Below are positions 11,223-20,447 of a DNA stretch of 64,000 nt, in pieces. Location: NCBI GenBank assembly GCA_019448385.1, contig JAGTXO010000010.1, positions 62,001 to 126,000 on the forward strand. The letters are read 5' to 3'. Each line of letters starts with the position of its first letter. Position 1 is the stretch's first letter. Below the pieces are notes generated by a model. That model did no database searches, was not told the DNA's origin, and saw only the letters and a list, made by a program, of their open reading frames with translations. The position numbers and the translations under genes were made by a program. Source of the stretch: Diacronema lutheri. Lineage: Eukaryota > Haptophyta > Pavlovophyceae > Pavlovales > Pavlovaceae.

Positions 11223-11879
11223 TCAGTGCAGAGCCGCCGTCCGCTTGAGCACGTACATGTGGTGGCTGGCCGCGTCGGCGCCGTCGCCGTCGCCCGCCGC
11301 GGCCTTGGCGACGGGCAGATGATGCACCAGCAGCGGGCGAGGCAGGGCCACGTGCCGGTGCAGCTTCCAGCGCAGCCGTGCGTTCTGCAGGAGCGGCAGC
11401 CGCTTGTCCGGCGGGCAGTCGGTCACGTGCACGAAGCAGCCGCCGGACGAGCGGAGCACGCGCGAGATCTCGGCGAGCATCGCATGCCCCGCCGCTGGAT
11501 CGGCGCACAGCAGCGCGTCGAGCGTCCCCTTGTCGATGATCGCGTCGAACGAGCCGTCGTTGAACGACAGCGCCTGCGCGTCGCCCACGCGGTTGTCGAT
11601 GGGCAGTCCGCCGGCACGCTCGTAGCGCTCATCAAGCAGCTTGCACGCGACTCGCGAGATGTCCAGGTTGAACAGGTTTGAGAACCCGTCCGCGTACATC
11701 TCCTCCGCGAGACGCGACGTGCCCGCGCCGACGAGCAGGACCTGATCGCTCTTCTTCACGCACTCGCGCACGGCGTCACGGAAGGCACCGCACGTGCTGT
11801 ACCGCTGGAACCAGTCGAAGGGCTCGGGATCGTAGGTGTATCGCTCGTCCCAGTAATGCTTCTCCGCGTAGCGCGCCAT
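11223..11879 (-). CDS. Class I SAM methyltransferase, EEF1A-KMT/METTL13-like
   Basis: A single exon of 218 residues starts MARYAEKHYWDERY, the typical opening of eEF1A-type lysine or N-terminal methyltransferases. SAM-binding motif I is VLLVGAGTSRLAEEMY (about residues 50-65), followed by NLDISRVACKLL, then VGDAQALSF and the family hallmark DKGTLDALL, and a C-terminal SRVLRSSGG strand-helix. The likely role is methylation of a translation factor in the cytosol; the exact target residue cannot be told. In-frame sequence upstream of the ATG is Arg/Ala-rich and was left out. The gene converges on the gene ending at 11153, with 69 bp between stops. Confidence 0.85.
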   Translation of the reverse strand: MARYAEKHYWDERYTYDPEPFDWFQRYSTCGAFRDAVRECVKKSDQVLLVGAGTSRLAEEMYADGFSNLFNLDISRVACKLLDERYERAGGLPIDNRVGDAQALSFNDGSFDAIIDKGTLDALLCADPAAGHAMLAEISRVLRSSGGCFVHVTDCPPDKRLPLLQNARLRWKLHRHVALPRPLLVHHLPVAKAAAGDGDGADAASHHMYVLKRTAALH

Positions 11880-12333
11880 CGCCCGGCGCTGCTTCACCCC
11901 TTGGCCGGGGATTCCATGGCCATCTCTCGTGGCCGTTGCAAATCGTACGAATTCAGTCAGGAGGCTGTGCCAGTGTGGGGTGCGAGCGACAGCTTGCGAG
12001 CGAGGGCGAGCACGTCGCACACGCCGTGCCGAGGGCAGCGAGTGGAGGCGAGCCGCACAATACGTGTGGCCGCCGTGAAAGCCCGCCCTCGCGCGCAGCG
12101 ACGCGTGCGGGCAGCGGGCGGCGCATGGGCGCCCGCCGCGGGCACGCGTCGCCGCGCGGGAGAGCATCAGAAAAAGCGTGTCCGGGAAAAGTGTCCGGGC
12201 GGAAGAAGGAGCCAGGCGGGCGCACGGCCGCACGGGCGTGCGGGCGCTCGGCCGCGACGACCGCCGCCGCCGCGGCGCGCGGGCCAGCGGCGGGGGGCGG
12301 CGCAGAGGCTTGCCCGCCCGCGCCACGGCGGCA
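11880..12333. other. Intergenic, 454 bp
   Basis: This lies between the homeodomain gene and the methyltransferase, both on the minus strand, so it holds the methyltransferase promoter and the homeodomain 3' region. A short direct repeat GTGTCCGGG occurs near 12179-12202. No coding sequence was supported. Confidence 0.4.
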
Positions 12334-15300
12334 TTAGGCGGACTGGCAGGTGATCGAGTCGTGCGCGAATCCGTCCTGCTCGATCGAGCCGCTCTTCCGC
12401 TCGGACGAGCCGCGCGTGTGCGTCGTGTGGCTGCGCGCGAGGTGGTTGCCGCCGATGCCAAATTGGCTGCCTCCGATGCCAAGATGGCCGATGCCAAGAT
12501 GGCTGCCTCCGATGCAAAGATGGCCGATGCCAAATTGGCTGCCTCCGATGCCAAGATGGCTGCCGCCGCCGAGCGCGCGCCTGTGGTCTGAGAGTGGGCG
12601 GAGCCCCTCAGCCGCGCGATGCATGCCCGCGATCGCCGAGAGCAGCGCGAGGCCATCCTGCACGGGCGTCGTCGTCGGCGGCGGCGGCGCGGTCGGCGGT
12701 TGCGGCTGTGGCCTCTGCCGTTCAAACGTGTGAGCAGACGGCGGCTGCGGCGGCTGCGGCTGCGGCGGCTGTCGCCTGGACGCCTCGCCTAACGCCGCGA
12801 CCACCGGCGCGTACAAGGCGCCGCGCGCGCGGCCCGACGCGTCGCCGGCCTCGCAGCAGCCGCCGCCGGCCGCCATGCTGCCGCCTGCCGAGCCGCCGGC
12901 CGCCATGCTGCCGCTGCCGAATTCGGCAGGCGGCAGCATGGCGGCCGGCGGCGGCTGCGCCACAGGCCGCGTGCCGCCATGCTCCGCGCTCGCCGCCGCC
13001 GCCGCCGCCGCATCGCCCGGACGACACAACGCCGACTCCGGCTGCAGCGAGCCCTGCTGCACCACGCTGCCAAACCGCACGCGCGCGCCGTCGGCGCCGC
13101 CCGTCGGCGGCGCGGCGGCCGCCGGACTGCGCACGTTGGACGGCGAAAGCGCGCAGTGCACGGGCGCGGACGAGGCGGGCGCGGACGAGGCGGGCGCGCA
13201 CGAAACGCTGCCCGCGTGTGACACGCCGCCGAGCGCGCACGCGCCGCCGCTGCTCGCGCAGCCGGCGGCCGCCGGGCCACCGCTCGGGCCCGGCGGCAGC
13301 GCGAGCATCGGCGCGGTGGGCGCCGCGGAGTGGCCCGGCGGGGCGCCTGCGCCCGCGCGCGCCACCGCCGCGCCCATCGCCGCGCCCATCGACACCGTCA
13401 TGGAAGCCGCTGCGAACGCGGCCGCCGCGAAGAGCTGCTCGCGCTGCTGCGCGCTCATCTGCGACACCTGCTGCGCGTAGCCGTTGTAACCGCCATAACT
13501 GCCGTAACTGCCGCCGCCGCCGCCGCCGCTGCCGCCACCACCGACACCGCAGCCGCCGCCGCATCCGCCACAATTGCCGCCGCCATGCTGGTGGCCAAGC
13601 GCAGCCGGCTGCTGCAGCTGTAACTGCTGCTGCTGCTGCGGCTGCTGCTGCTGCGCGTGCACGAGCGCCTGGCAATACGCCGCCGCCGCCGCATGCGCAC
13701 GTGACAACTGCTGCGCGTGCGCCTCCTGTGAGGCGCGCTGTGCGTGCGGGTGGCCGTGGCCAAGTTGCATGCCCACGGCCGCGCTCGCAAGCAGCAGCTG
13801 CTGCGGCTGCGGCTGCGCGTGGCCGAAGGGCGCGTACGACGCGGCCGGCGGTGGCAGCCGTTGAAACGGCTGCCCGTGCGGCGCTTGCACGATGGCGGCG
13901 GATCCGCCAGCGCCGGGCGGCGCGGTGGCGGCAACGGCTGGCGCCGCCTGGTGTGCCGACGGTTGGACGGCTGGCGCCGCCTGGTGTGCCGACGGTTGGA
14001 CGCTGGCCGGCAGGCTCGCTGCGGCCGGTAGCGGCGGCAGCGGCGCCGCGCCACAACCGCCGGCCGCCGCCGGCTGCGGCGGCGATGGCGGCGCGCAGCC
14101 GAACGCCGCGCATGGCGACCGCGGAGCCTGCGGCGGGCCGAGCGGGCCGGGCGGCAGCCCCGGTGCGATCGGCTGCGCGCATGCAAGGACGCCCTGTACC
14201 ACACACGCGCACGGGCGGCTGGCAGTCGCTGGCGCGCCGGCGCTGCGCGGCGTCGCGGCGCGCGGCGGTTGCGCGGCGCTCGGCGCGGCGGGCGCGTGCG
14301 CGGGCGACGGCGCGTCGAGCGGCGCGTCGAGCGGCGCGGCGCGCCGCTTCGGCGCGCCGTCGAGCGCGTCGTCAGGCGATGGCCGCTTGAGCACCGCGCC
14401 GGCCGTGCCGGCCGCGCCGGCCGCGCCGGCCGCGCCGGCCGCGCCGGCCGCGCCGGCCGCGCCGGCCGCGCCGGCCGCGCCGGCCGCGCCGGCCGCGCCG
14501 GCCGCGCCGGCCGCACGCTCAAGAGGCGCTGGGCAGCGCAACGACGCGGCCGGCGGCGCGGGCGGCGCGCGCGCCGGCTCGTGCGCGGCGGGCGGCGTGA
14601 CGGAGCCGAGCGGCGGCTGCGCACACAGCCCGCCACAGCGTAACGCGTCACCGCACACCGCGTCACCGCGTAACGCGTCACCGCACAGCGCGTCACACTG
14701 CGACGTAGACGTCGGCGCGCGCGCGAGCGCGAGCGGCGCAAGGTTGCCGGCGTCCGGCAGGCATCGCCCGCCGCGCGCTGCTGCGCCGCTGTCGCACGCG
14801 GCGGGCGCGCCGCCCGGCGGCGCGCGCGCGGCCGGCTCGGCGCACCAGCCCGCCGCGTGTGCGAGCGATGGCGGCGGGTGCGCGAGCGATGGCGGCAGGT
14901 GCGCGAGCGATGGCGGCGCGAGCGTTGCCCACTCGGAAGGCGACGCGCCCGCGGCGCGCGCCGCGTCGGCCGGCGCGCCGTTGTACGGTGCGTCCAATGG
15001 CGGCAACAGGGCCGGCAGTGCGCCCGCGTGCGGCGGCCACACGGGCGCTGCCTGCGCGCCGCCCGCCGGCGGCTGCGTGTCAGCGCCGGCGGCGTCGCTC
15101 GGCGGGGCGCGCGGCGCGTACGGCGCGTGCGGGAGCGGCCAGGGCGCGCCGGGTGCGCGCAGCGCGGGCGGCGCGTCGACGGGCGCTCGTAAGCAATGCG
15201 CGCCGCCGAGCGCGCCGGCCGCGCCGGCCGCGCCGGCCGCGCCGGCCGCGCCGAGCGGCTGCGGCTGCGACGCGGCCGCACCGGCCGCGCCGTCGGCGGG

Positions 15301-16008
15301 CTCGGCGGGCTCGGCGGCGCGCGCCCCGGTGCCCTTGGCCTGCCAGCCTTTGAGTCGCTGCCGCTTGTTCTGAAACCACACCTGCACCGAGCGCGGCGCC
15401 ATGCCAAGCGAGCACGCGAGGGAGTAACGGAGTTGAACGGACGGCATTGGATCTCGCACGAACGCGTGCATGAGGACGGAGGCCTGCTGCTTGGTGATCT
15501 TGGAGCGCTTGGCGCACTGCGCGGGCGTGCACGCGCCGCCGCATGCACCGCCATCCGCGTAGCCCGCGCCGGCGCCGCACGCGCTGCCCGCCGCGTCACC
15601 AGCGGCGTGCGCGGCGACCGCGTGTGCCGGCGCGTGCGCTGGCGCGCTGGCGCCAGGCGCGCTCGGCGCCGGCGGCGCGTAATGCGGCGGCGGCGCGAGC
15701 AGTTCTGGCCATTCGCATTGCGGCACGTTGCGCGCCGGTGCGGCGGGCGGGTGCAGCGGCGCCTGCGCGAAGAAGCCGCCCGGCCACGGCGGCGGCGGCG
15801 CGCGCGCGTCGCGCTCGTCACGCGGCTGCAGCGAGGCCGCCACGTCGCCATCGCCCGACGCCGGGTCGGCACGCGTCGCGTCGTGCACACTCGCGTGGCC
15901 GCTGCCGGCGCGCTCGGCGCACGTCTCGTCGTTTGACGGCGCGCTCGCCGTGTCGCCCACCATCTTCGCCGCCTCGGGCGCGCCCGAGTGAGAAGTGAGA
16001 ACCTTCAT
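12334..16008 (-). CDS. Homeodomain transcription factor, low-complexity tail
   Basis: One open exon encodes 1,224 residues. A homeodomain lies at about residues 167-221, with SKITKQQASVLMHAFV for helix 1 and the recognition helix VQVWFQNKRQRLKG; the WFQNKRxR core at 211-218 is intact. It should bind DNA in the nucleus. The remaining ~1,000 residues are disordered: Gly-Ala-Ala runs from a GCCGGCCGC-type array (about 14409-14511), PPSLAH repeats, a duplicated VQPSAHQAAPA unit, poly-Gln (LVHAQQQQPQQQQQLQLQQ) and a C-terminal run of HLGIGGSQFGIG-like units (about 12450-12560). Such tails often act as activation domains. It is far longer than typical algal homeodomain proteins. The start is the first ATG; the divergent neighbour begins 379 bp away. 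Confidence 0.82.
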   Translation of the reverse strand: MKVLTSHSGAPEAAKMVGDTASAPSNDETCAERAGSGHASVHDATRADPASGDGDVAASLQPRDERDARAPPPPWPGGFFAQAPLHPPAAPARNVPQCEWPELLAPPPHYAPPAPSAPGASAPAHAPAHAVAAHAAGDAAGSACGAGAGYADGGACGGACTPAQCAKRSKITKQQASVLMHAFVRDPMPSVQLRYSLACSLGMAPRSVQVWFQNKRQRLKGWQAKGTGARAAEPAEPADGAAGAAASQPQPLGAAGAAGAAGAAGALGGAHCLRAPVDAPPALRAPGAPWPLPHAPYAPRAPPSDAAGADTQPPAGGAQAAPVWPPHAGALPALLPPLDAPYNGAPADAARAAGASPSEWATLAPPSLAHLPPSLAHPPPSLAHAAGWCAEPAARAPPGGAPAACDSGAAARGGRCLPDAGNLAPLALARAPTSTSQCDALCGDALRGDAVCGDALRCGGLCAQPPLGSVTPPAAHEPARAPPAPPAASLRCPAPLERAAGAAGAAGAAGAAGAAGAAGAAGAAGAAGAAGAAGTAGAVLKRPSPDDALDGAPKRRAAPLDAPLDAPSPAHAPAAPSAAQPPRAATPRSAGAPATASRPCACVVQGVLACAQPIAPGLPPGPLGPPQAPRSPCAAFGCAPPSPPQPAAAGGCGAAPLPPLPAAASLPASVQPSAHQAAPAVQPSAHQAAPAVAATAPPGAGGSAAIVQAPHGQPFQRLPPPAASYAPFGHAQPQPQQLLLASAAVGMQLGHGHPHAQRASQEAHAQQLSRAHAAAAAYCQALVHAQQQQPQQQQQLQLQQPAALGHQHGGGNCGGCGGGCGVGGGGSGGGGGGSYGSYGGYNGYAQQVSQMSAQQREQLFAAAAFAAASMTVSMGAAMGAAVARAGAGAPPGHSAAPTAPMLALPPGPSGGPAAAGCASSGGACALGGVSHAGSVSCAPASSAPASSAPVHCALSPSNVRSPAAAAPPTGGADGARVRFGSVVQQGSLQPESALCRPGDAAAAAAASAEHGGTRPVAQPPPAAMLPPAEFGSGSMAAGGSAGGSMAAGGGCCEAGDASGRARGALYAPVVAALGEASRRQPPQPQPPQPPSAHTFERQRPQPQPPTAPPPPTTTPVQDGLALLSAIAGMHRAAEGLRPLSDHRRALGGGSHLGIGGSQFGIGHLCIGGSHLGIGHLGIGGSQFGIGGNHLARSHTTHTRGSSERKSGSIEQDGFAHDSITCQSA

Positions 16009-16387
16009 TCACCCTGTAAATAAATTGCGACGCAGGTTTGGCACCTTCCTCGGCCATCGCTTTTGGGAAGTTGACTCGGAACTGTTCGATGGGCCAATTC
16101 ATCACTCATCACTCATCACCGTCGCCGGCGGTGCGGCAGTGGGACCACACGCGAGCAACGCACATGCGTGCGCTTGCGGCGGACGGCCGGAATGCTTGAG
16201 ATGCTTTGCAGTGTGCAGCGCAGCACCCAATCGATGACGCCTGGGCTCGGCCGCTGCTCGGCCCCTCGATCCTCGCTCTCGCGGCCTCGCCCTCGAGGCT
16301 CCAGCGCGCGCGATTTTCAAAAGTGGTGGAGAGCGCTTCTCGCGCCGTAACCGCCGACCGCCAGGGTGGCTGCCCGGCGCGGCGCCC
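16009..16387. promoter_or_regulatory. Divergent promoter, homeodomain / CCDC146-like genes
   Basis: This 379-bp region separates two divergent start codons. Near 16013-16024 it has an AT-rich stretch (CTGTAAATAAATTG), close to the homeodomain start, and a short tandem CATCACT near 16100-16118. No factor site was recognised. Confidence 0.4.
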
Positions 16388-19300
16388 ATGGCGCTGGTGG
16401 TGGGCGGCGGTGGGGACGTGACGGACATCGCCAACTCGCCGGCGTACGCGCATCTCGATGCACTCGTCTCAGCCGGCGACCTGCGCGACGCGCAGGCCTC
16501 GCTCTACAAGGCCAAGTACGCCAAGCTCCACGACGTCGTCCTCCGCACGTACGACCACGAGAAGAACCTGCTCCGGCGCGCCAAGCAGCTCAACCAGGAG
16601 CTGCTCGCCGAGAAGATGAAGCTGGACAAGGCGACAACGCGCGCGCAGGAGGACTCCGACGCGATCGTCGCGCTGCGCGACGAGCTTGGCAAAGGCGGCG
16701 CGGAGATGTCTGCGCGCGAGGACAAGGAAGCGACGCTCCAGCTCGAGGTCGACTCGCTGAACAAGCAGAAGAACGACCTGGAGCGCGACGCGGCGGCCAA
16801 GGAGAAGCTTCAGAACGAGCTGCTTCAGCCCCAGATCGAGGCGCTCGAGCGCGCGACCGACGAGGCCGCCGCCGAGCTCGCGCGGCAGCAGGGCGTGCTC
16901 GTGCGCCTGCAGGCCGACCGTAAGCAGCTCCACGAGCGGATGGGCGAGAGCCGCGCGCAGCGGAGTGCGGCGGAGGCGGAGCGCAACCACGACAACGCCG
17001 CCTTCGTCAAGGTGCGCTCCGAGCCCGACAAGCTGAAGAAGCAGGCCGACGTCGTCGCCGGCGCCGCGAACGCGCTCGAGACGGATGTCGCCCGGCTTGC
17101 GCAGACGATCGCGCACGTCGACGGCGAGGCGACGCTGCAGGCGAGGCGGCGAAAGGAGCTGGACGAGCAGCGCACCGAGCACGCCGTCGCCGCCGAGCGC
17201 GCGCGCTCCCTCGCCGACGGCAAGGAGCGCGAGTGCGAGCAGGTGGCCAAGCGGCTCGAGCTCGCGCGCGACGAAACTTCGTCGGCTGAGGTGGATCGCG
17301 TGCGGCTCGAGCTCGAGCAAAAGGCGCTGGCGCTCGAGCTGAAGCGCGAGCAGGACGGGCTCAACCGCCGCGTCAAGGACTACAACGCCGCGCTGAAACG
17401 GCTGCGCCGTGCCGAACTGGCGACGCAGGCCGCGCAGACGCTCGTGCCGCACGAGCAGCTGCAGCTGCAGGAGGCGGCGCGGCAGCTCGGCGCCAAGCGC
17501 GCGGAGAAGGCGCAGCAGCTCGCCGCCATCGAAGAGGTGCGCCGCGAAGTCGACATCTTCATCAACAACTTCCTCAAGCAGGAGGACACGGAGAAGGACC
17601 AGCTGCTCTGGCTGCGTCAGCTGCAGGCGGAGGTTGTTGACTACCAGCGCGAGCTCAGCGCGCTGCAAGAGAACGACCGCGCGATGCATGCGCGCATCGC
17701 CGAGCTCAACGCCGCGCGCGAGGTGCGCGCGCCAGCGCCAGCGCCAGCGCCAGCGCCAGCGCCAGCGCCAGCGCCAGCGCCAGCGCGCGGCGCGCGGCGC
17801 ACGGCGCGCTCGGCCGTGCATGACGCGCGCGCACGCCCGCCCGCCCGCCCGCGCGCAGGCCAAGGCGCGCGAAGCGGCCAAGGCGCTGCAGCAGACGCGG
17901 CACGCGCACGAGGAGCTCAAGGTGCGCCAGCTCGTGCTCCTCGACCTGGGCAAGCGGCACGGCGAGATCCGCGCGCAGCTCGCCGACTTTGGCGCGCTCT
18001 ACGACCTCGTCAAGAACGACCGGAACAAGTACGTGCACCTGATCCAGGCGAGCGGGCAGGGCCTCGCCGAGATGCGCGAGAAGCTCAAGATCTTGCACAA
18101 CGAGGTTGATATTCTGCGCCGCGAATCGGCGCAAAAGGATGGCGCCTTTTCGAAGGAGCACCTCGAGCACCAGTCGTCGACGTATGCGCGCGACGCGCTG
18201 CGCGCCGAGCTCAACAAGGCGAACGGCGCGCTGATCGAGCAGGCGGTGCTCTCCAAGCAGCAGGCCGAGGAGGTGCGCAACCTCAACGGCATCATCAACG
18301 CGATCGAAGCCGACATGCTCCGGCTCAAGCGGCAGTACGAGGTCGCCGTCGAGGATCGCAACTACACGGGCATCCAGCTGATCGACCGGAACGACGAGCT
18401 GTGCATCCTGCACGAGAAGGCGCACGTCCAGCGCGACACGCTCACGCGCGGCGAGCTCCAGCTGCACGCGCGCACGGACGAGGTGCGCGCGCTCGACCTC
18501 GAGCTCGCGCGGCTGGTTCGCGACTCCGAGGCGATCCGGCGGCTCATCCCGCAGATGCCCGCATACGAGGAGGAGCTGCTGTCGCTGCAGGCGCAGCTGC
18601 ACGCCGAGAAGGCGCGCGCCGACAAGCTCTCGCGCGACCTCGAGAGCCCGGACAACGAGAAGCGCTCGCGCCGGCTCGAGGGGCGCGACCCCGAGCCCGA
18701 GGCTCTCGCCGCAAAGATTGCGCTGCTCGACGAGCGTCTCAACGACAAGAAGGAGCAGCTGCTTGAGAAGGAGCTCGTCCTTGATGAAGTCACCTCCCTC
18801 GCCAACCGGCTGCGCAAGCAGGCCATCGAGCGCCGCGAGGGCATGCTCGAGCTCGCGCAGCAGGTGAACGAGGCGCAGTCGCGGGTCAAAACCGTTACAC
18901 GCAAGATGATGGCGGCGGTTTCCGAGCTGTCCATGTACCAGGCGACGTCGATCAAGCTCACCCACGACAATGCCGCGCAGCATCAGCTCCTCCAAGCGTG
19001 CGCGCGACGCGCGGCGATGCATGCGCCGGCCGCCGCGCCGCGGGCGCACACGCCGCCCACCGTGCCGTGCCGTGCCGCTGCGCCCGCCCGCCCGCCCGCC
19101 CGCCCGCCCGCCCGCGCAGCGCGCATCGGCGGCTGGAGAACGGCGAGCCGCCGACCGACGAAGTCGCCGACGAATGGGCGCGCTACTCAGCGCAGCTCGA
19201 CCGCAACCACGACGACGCGATGGCGGCGGCCGCGGCGGGCGCGGCGGGGAGCGACGGGATCGCGACGGCGGGCGTGCTCGTCGCGACGACCGCCGAGGCG

Positions 19301-19435
19301 CGGCCGAACGCGTACATCCCCGACGACCTCGGCATCCCCAAACCGTACGGCGCGAGCGCGCCGTTCAAGCCGACTGAGCTCGGCTCGAGCATGCGGCACA
19401 TCCGACGGCCGGTGCCGCGTGAGATTGACATCTGA
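16388..19435 (+). CDS. CCDC146/MBO2-like ciliary coiled-coil protein
   Basis: Three exons, 16388..17722, 17859..18997 and 19120..19435, give 929 residues (phases 0 and 2), close to the ~955 of human CCDC146. Almost the whole protein is coiled coil. The early block [20 protein letters not shown] resembles the conserved N-terminal region of CCDC146 and Chlamydomonas MBO2, which act at the centriole/axoneme and are needed for normal flagellar beating. Other conserved-looking stretches are [20 protein letters not shown] and [21 protein letters not shown]; the tail is ordered and non-coiled ([17 protein letters not shown]). Intron 1 is mostly a GCGCCA array. Family assignment rests on recognised sequence resemblance, not an alignment; an axonemal location is inferred. 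Confidence 0.75.
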
Positions 19436-19707
19436 GGGCGGGAATCGGTCAGTGCGCTCTGTATAGCACGCGGTCAGGGCGCCGGCTGGCTCCGAAGATG
19501 GCGCGACGCCACCCACTCCGGGCGCGAGGACGCAAGACGAGCCTGAGCGCCGCCGCGCCCCACGCATCCGCCATGTGCCCGCATGCGCACGTCGCAGGCG
19601 CGCCCGACTCTTCGGACACCTCGCCGCGTGGGCCGTTGGCGAACGTGCGCCCGGCCGGCAACGCTGCGCCCAGAACGGGCGCAGGCGCGCGCGCGCGCGC
19701 GCGCCGC

Positions 19708-20247
19708 TCAGGAGAGCTCCTCCTTGTCCACCTCGGCCATGAGCGCCTCGATCTCGCCCTCATCAAGCTCCTCAAGCCGCTTCTCGAGCACCGCCGTCTC
19801 GTACTCCTTGAGCTGCTGCGCGTACGTCGTGTCCTTGTTGGCGACACGCAGCACGTACGAGAGCGTCCACGCGATCGTCCCGATGCCGACGTAGCCGACG
19901 ATGAAGATCTGGCCAACGCGGATGGAGTCCATGCCGCTCGAGACGAGCAGGCTGTACAGCCCCCATGGGAGCACGATCCCGAGCAGCGTGAGCCCGATCG
20001 CGCCGCCGTTTGTGTCGGGCCGCACAAACGTTGGCCAGCCCTCGTATGGACTTTGCCGGTTGTTGTCGGCCATGGCGGAGACGGCGGCGCGCTGGGAGAA
20101 CGCGCGGGCAGGTGGAGATGCCCAGCTCGCGCGCGCCGTCGGCGCGCACCGCGGCTGGCGCACCGCACCCGGTTGGAACGCCGCGGCGCCGCTCACGAGC
20201 AGCGCGAGAACCCCAAAGGCTGCCCGCGAGAACCGCATCGTCGCCAT
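19708..20247 (-). CDS. DUF3007-like thylakoid membrane protein, plastid-targeted
   Basis: A single exon of 179 residues. The N-terminus (MRFSRAAFGVLALLVSGAAAFQPG) is a signal peptide with the AAF-QP plastid motif, followed by a transit-like Arg/Ala/Ser region. The mature part has two membrane helices (GLTLLGIVLPWGLYSLLV and IFIVGYVGIGTIAWTLSYVL) and then DTTYAQQLKEYETAVLEKRL with an acidic tail. This pattern, two helices followed by TYxQQLKxYExAVLxKRLEEL, matches the cyanobacterial/plastid DUF3007 family, whose role I do not know for certain. Start 20247 is the first ATG; 20238 is also possible. It is divergent to the proline-rich gene at 20448. Confidence 0.78.
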   Translation of the reverse strand: MATMRFSRAAFGVLALLVSGAAAFQPGAVRQPRCAPTARASWASPPARAFSQRAAVSAMADNNRQSPYEGWPTFVRPDTNGGAIGLTLLGIVLPWGLYSLLVSSGMDSIRVGQIFIVGYVGIGTIAWTLSYVLRVANKDTTYAQQLKEYETAVLEKRLEELDEGEIEALMAEVDKEELS

Positions 20248-20447
20248 CTTTCTCACACTGCCCGCGAGTTCTTCAGGCTTCAGAGGTCCGGGCGGCCTTG
20301 TCCGGCCCGGCTAAACTGGGACTAGAAACAGCGCGCGCGTAACGGAAACATTCGTTCACAAGCGCATCGATCTGTTCGACGCGTGCGTCCAGGAGCTGTT
20401 CCACGCGCGCGCCGCCTCGCCGGAGCCGCGCAGAGGGAGCCGGCGCG

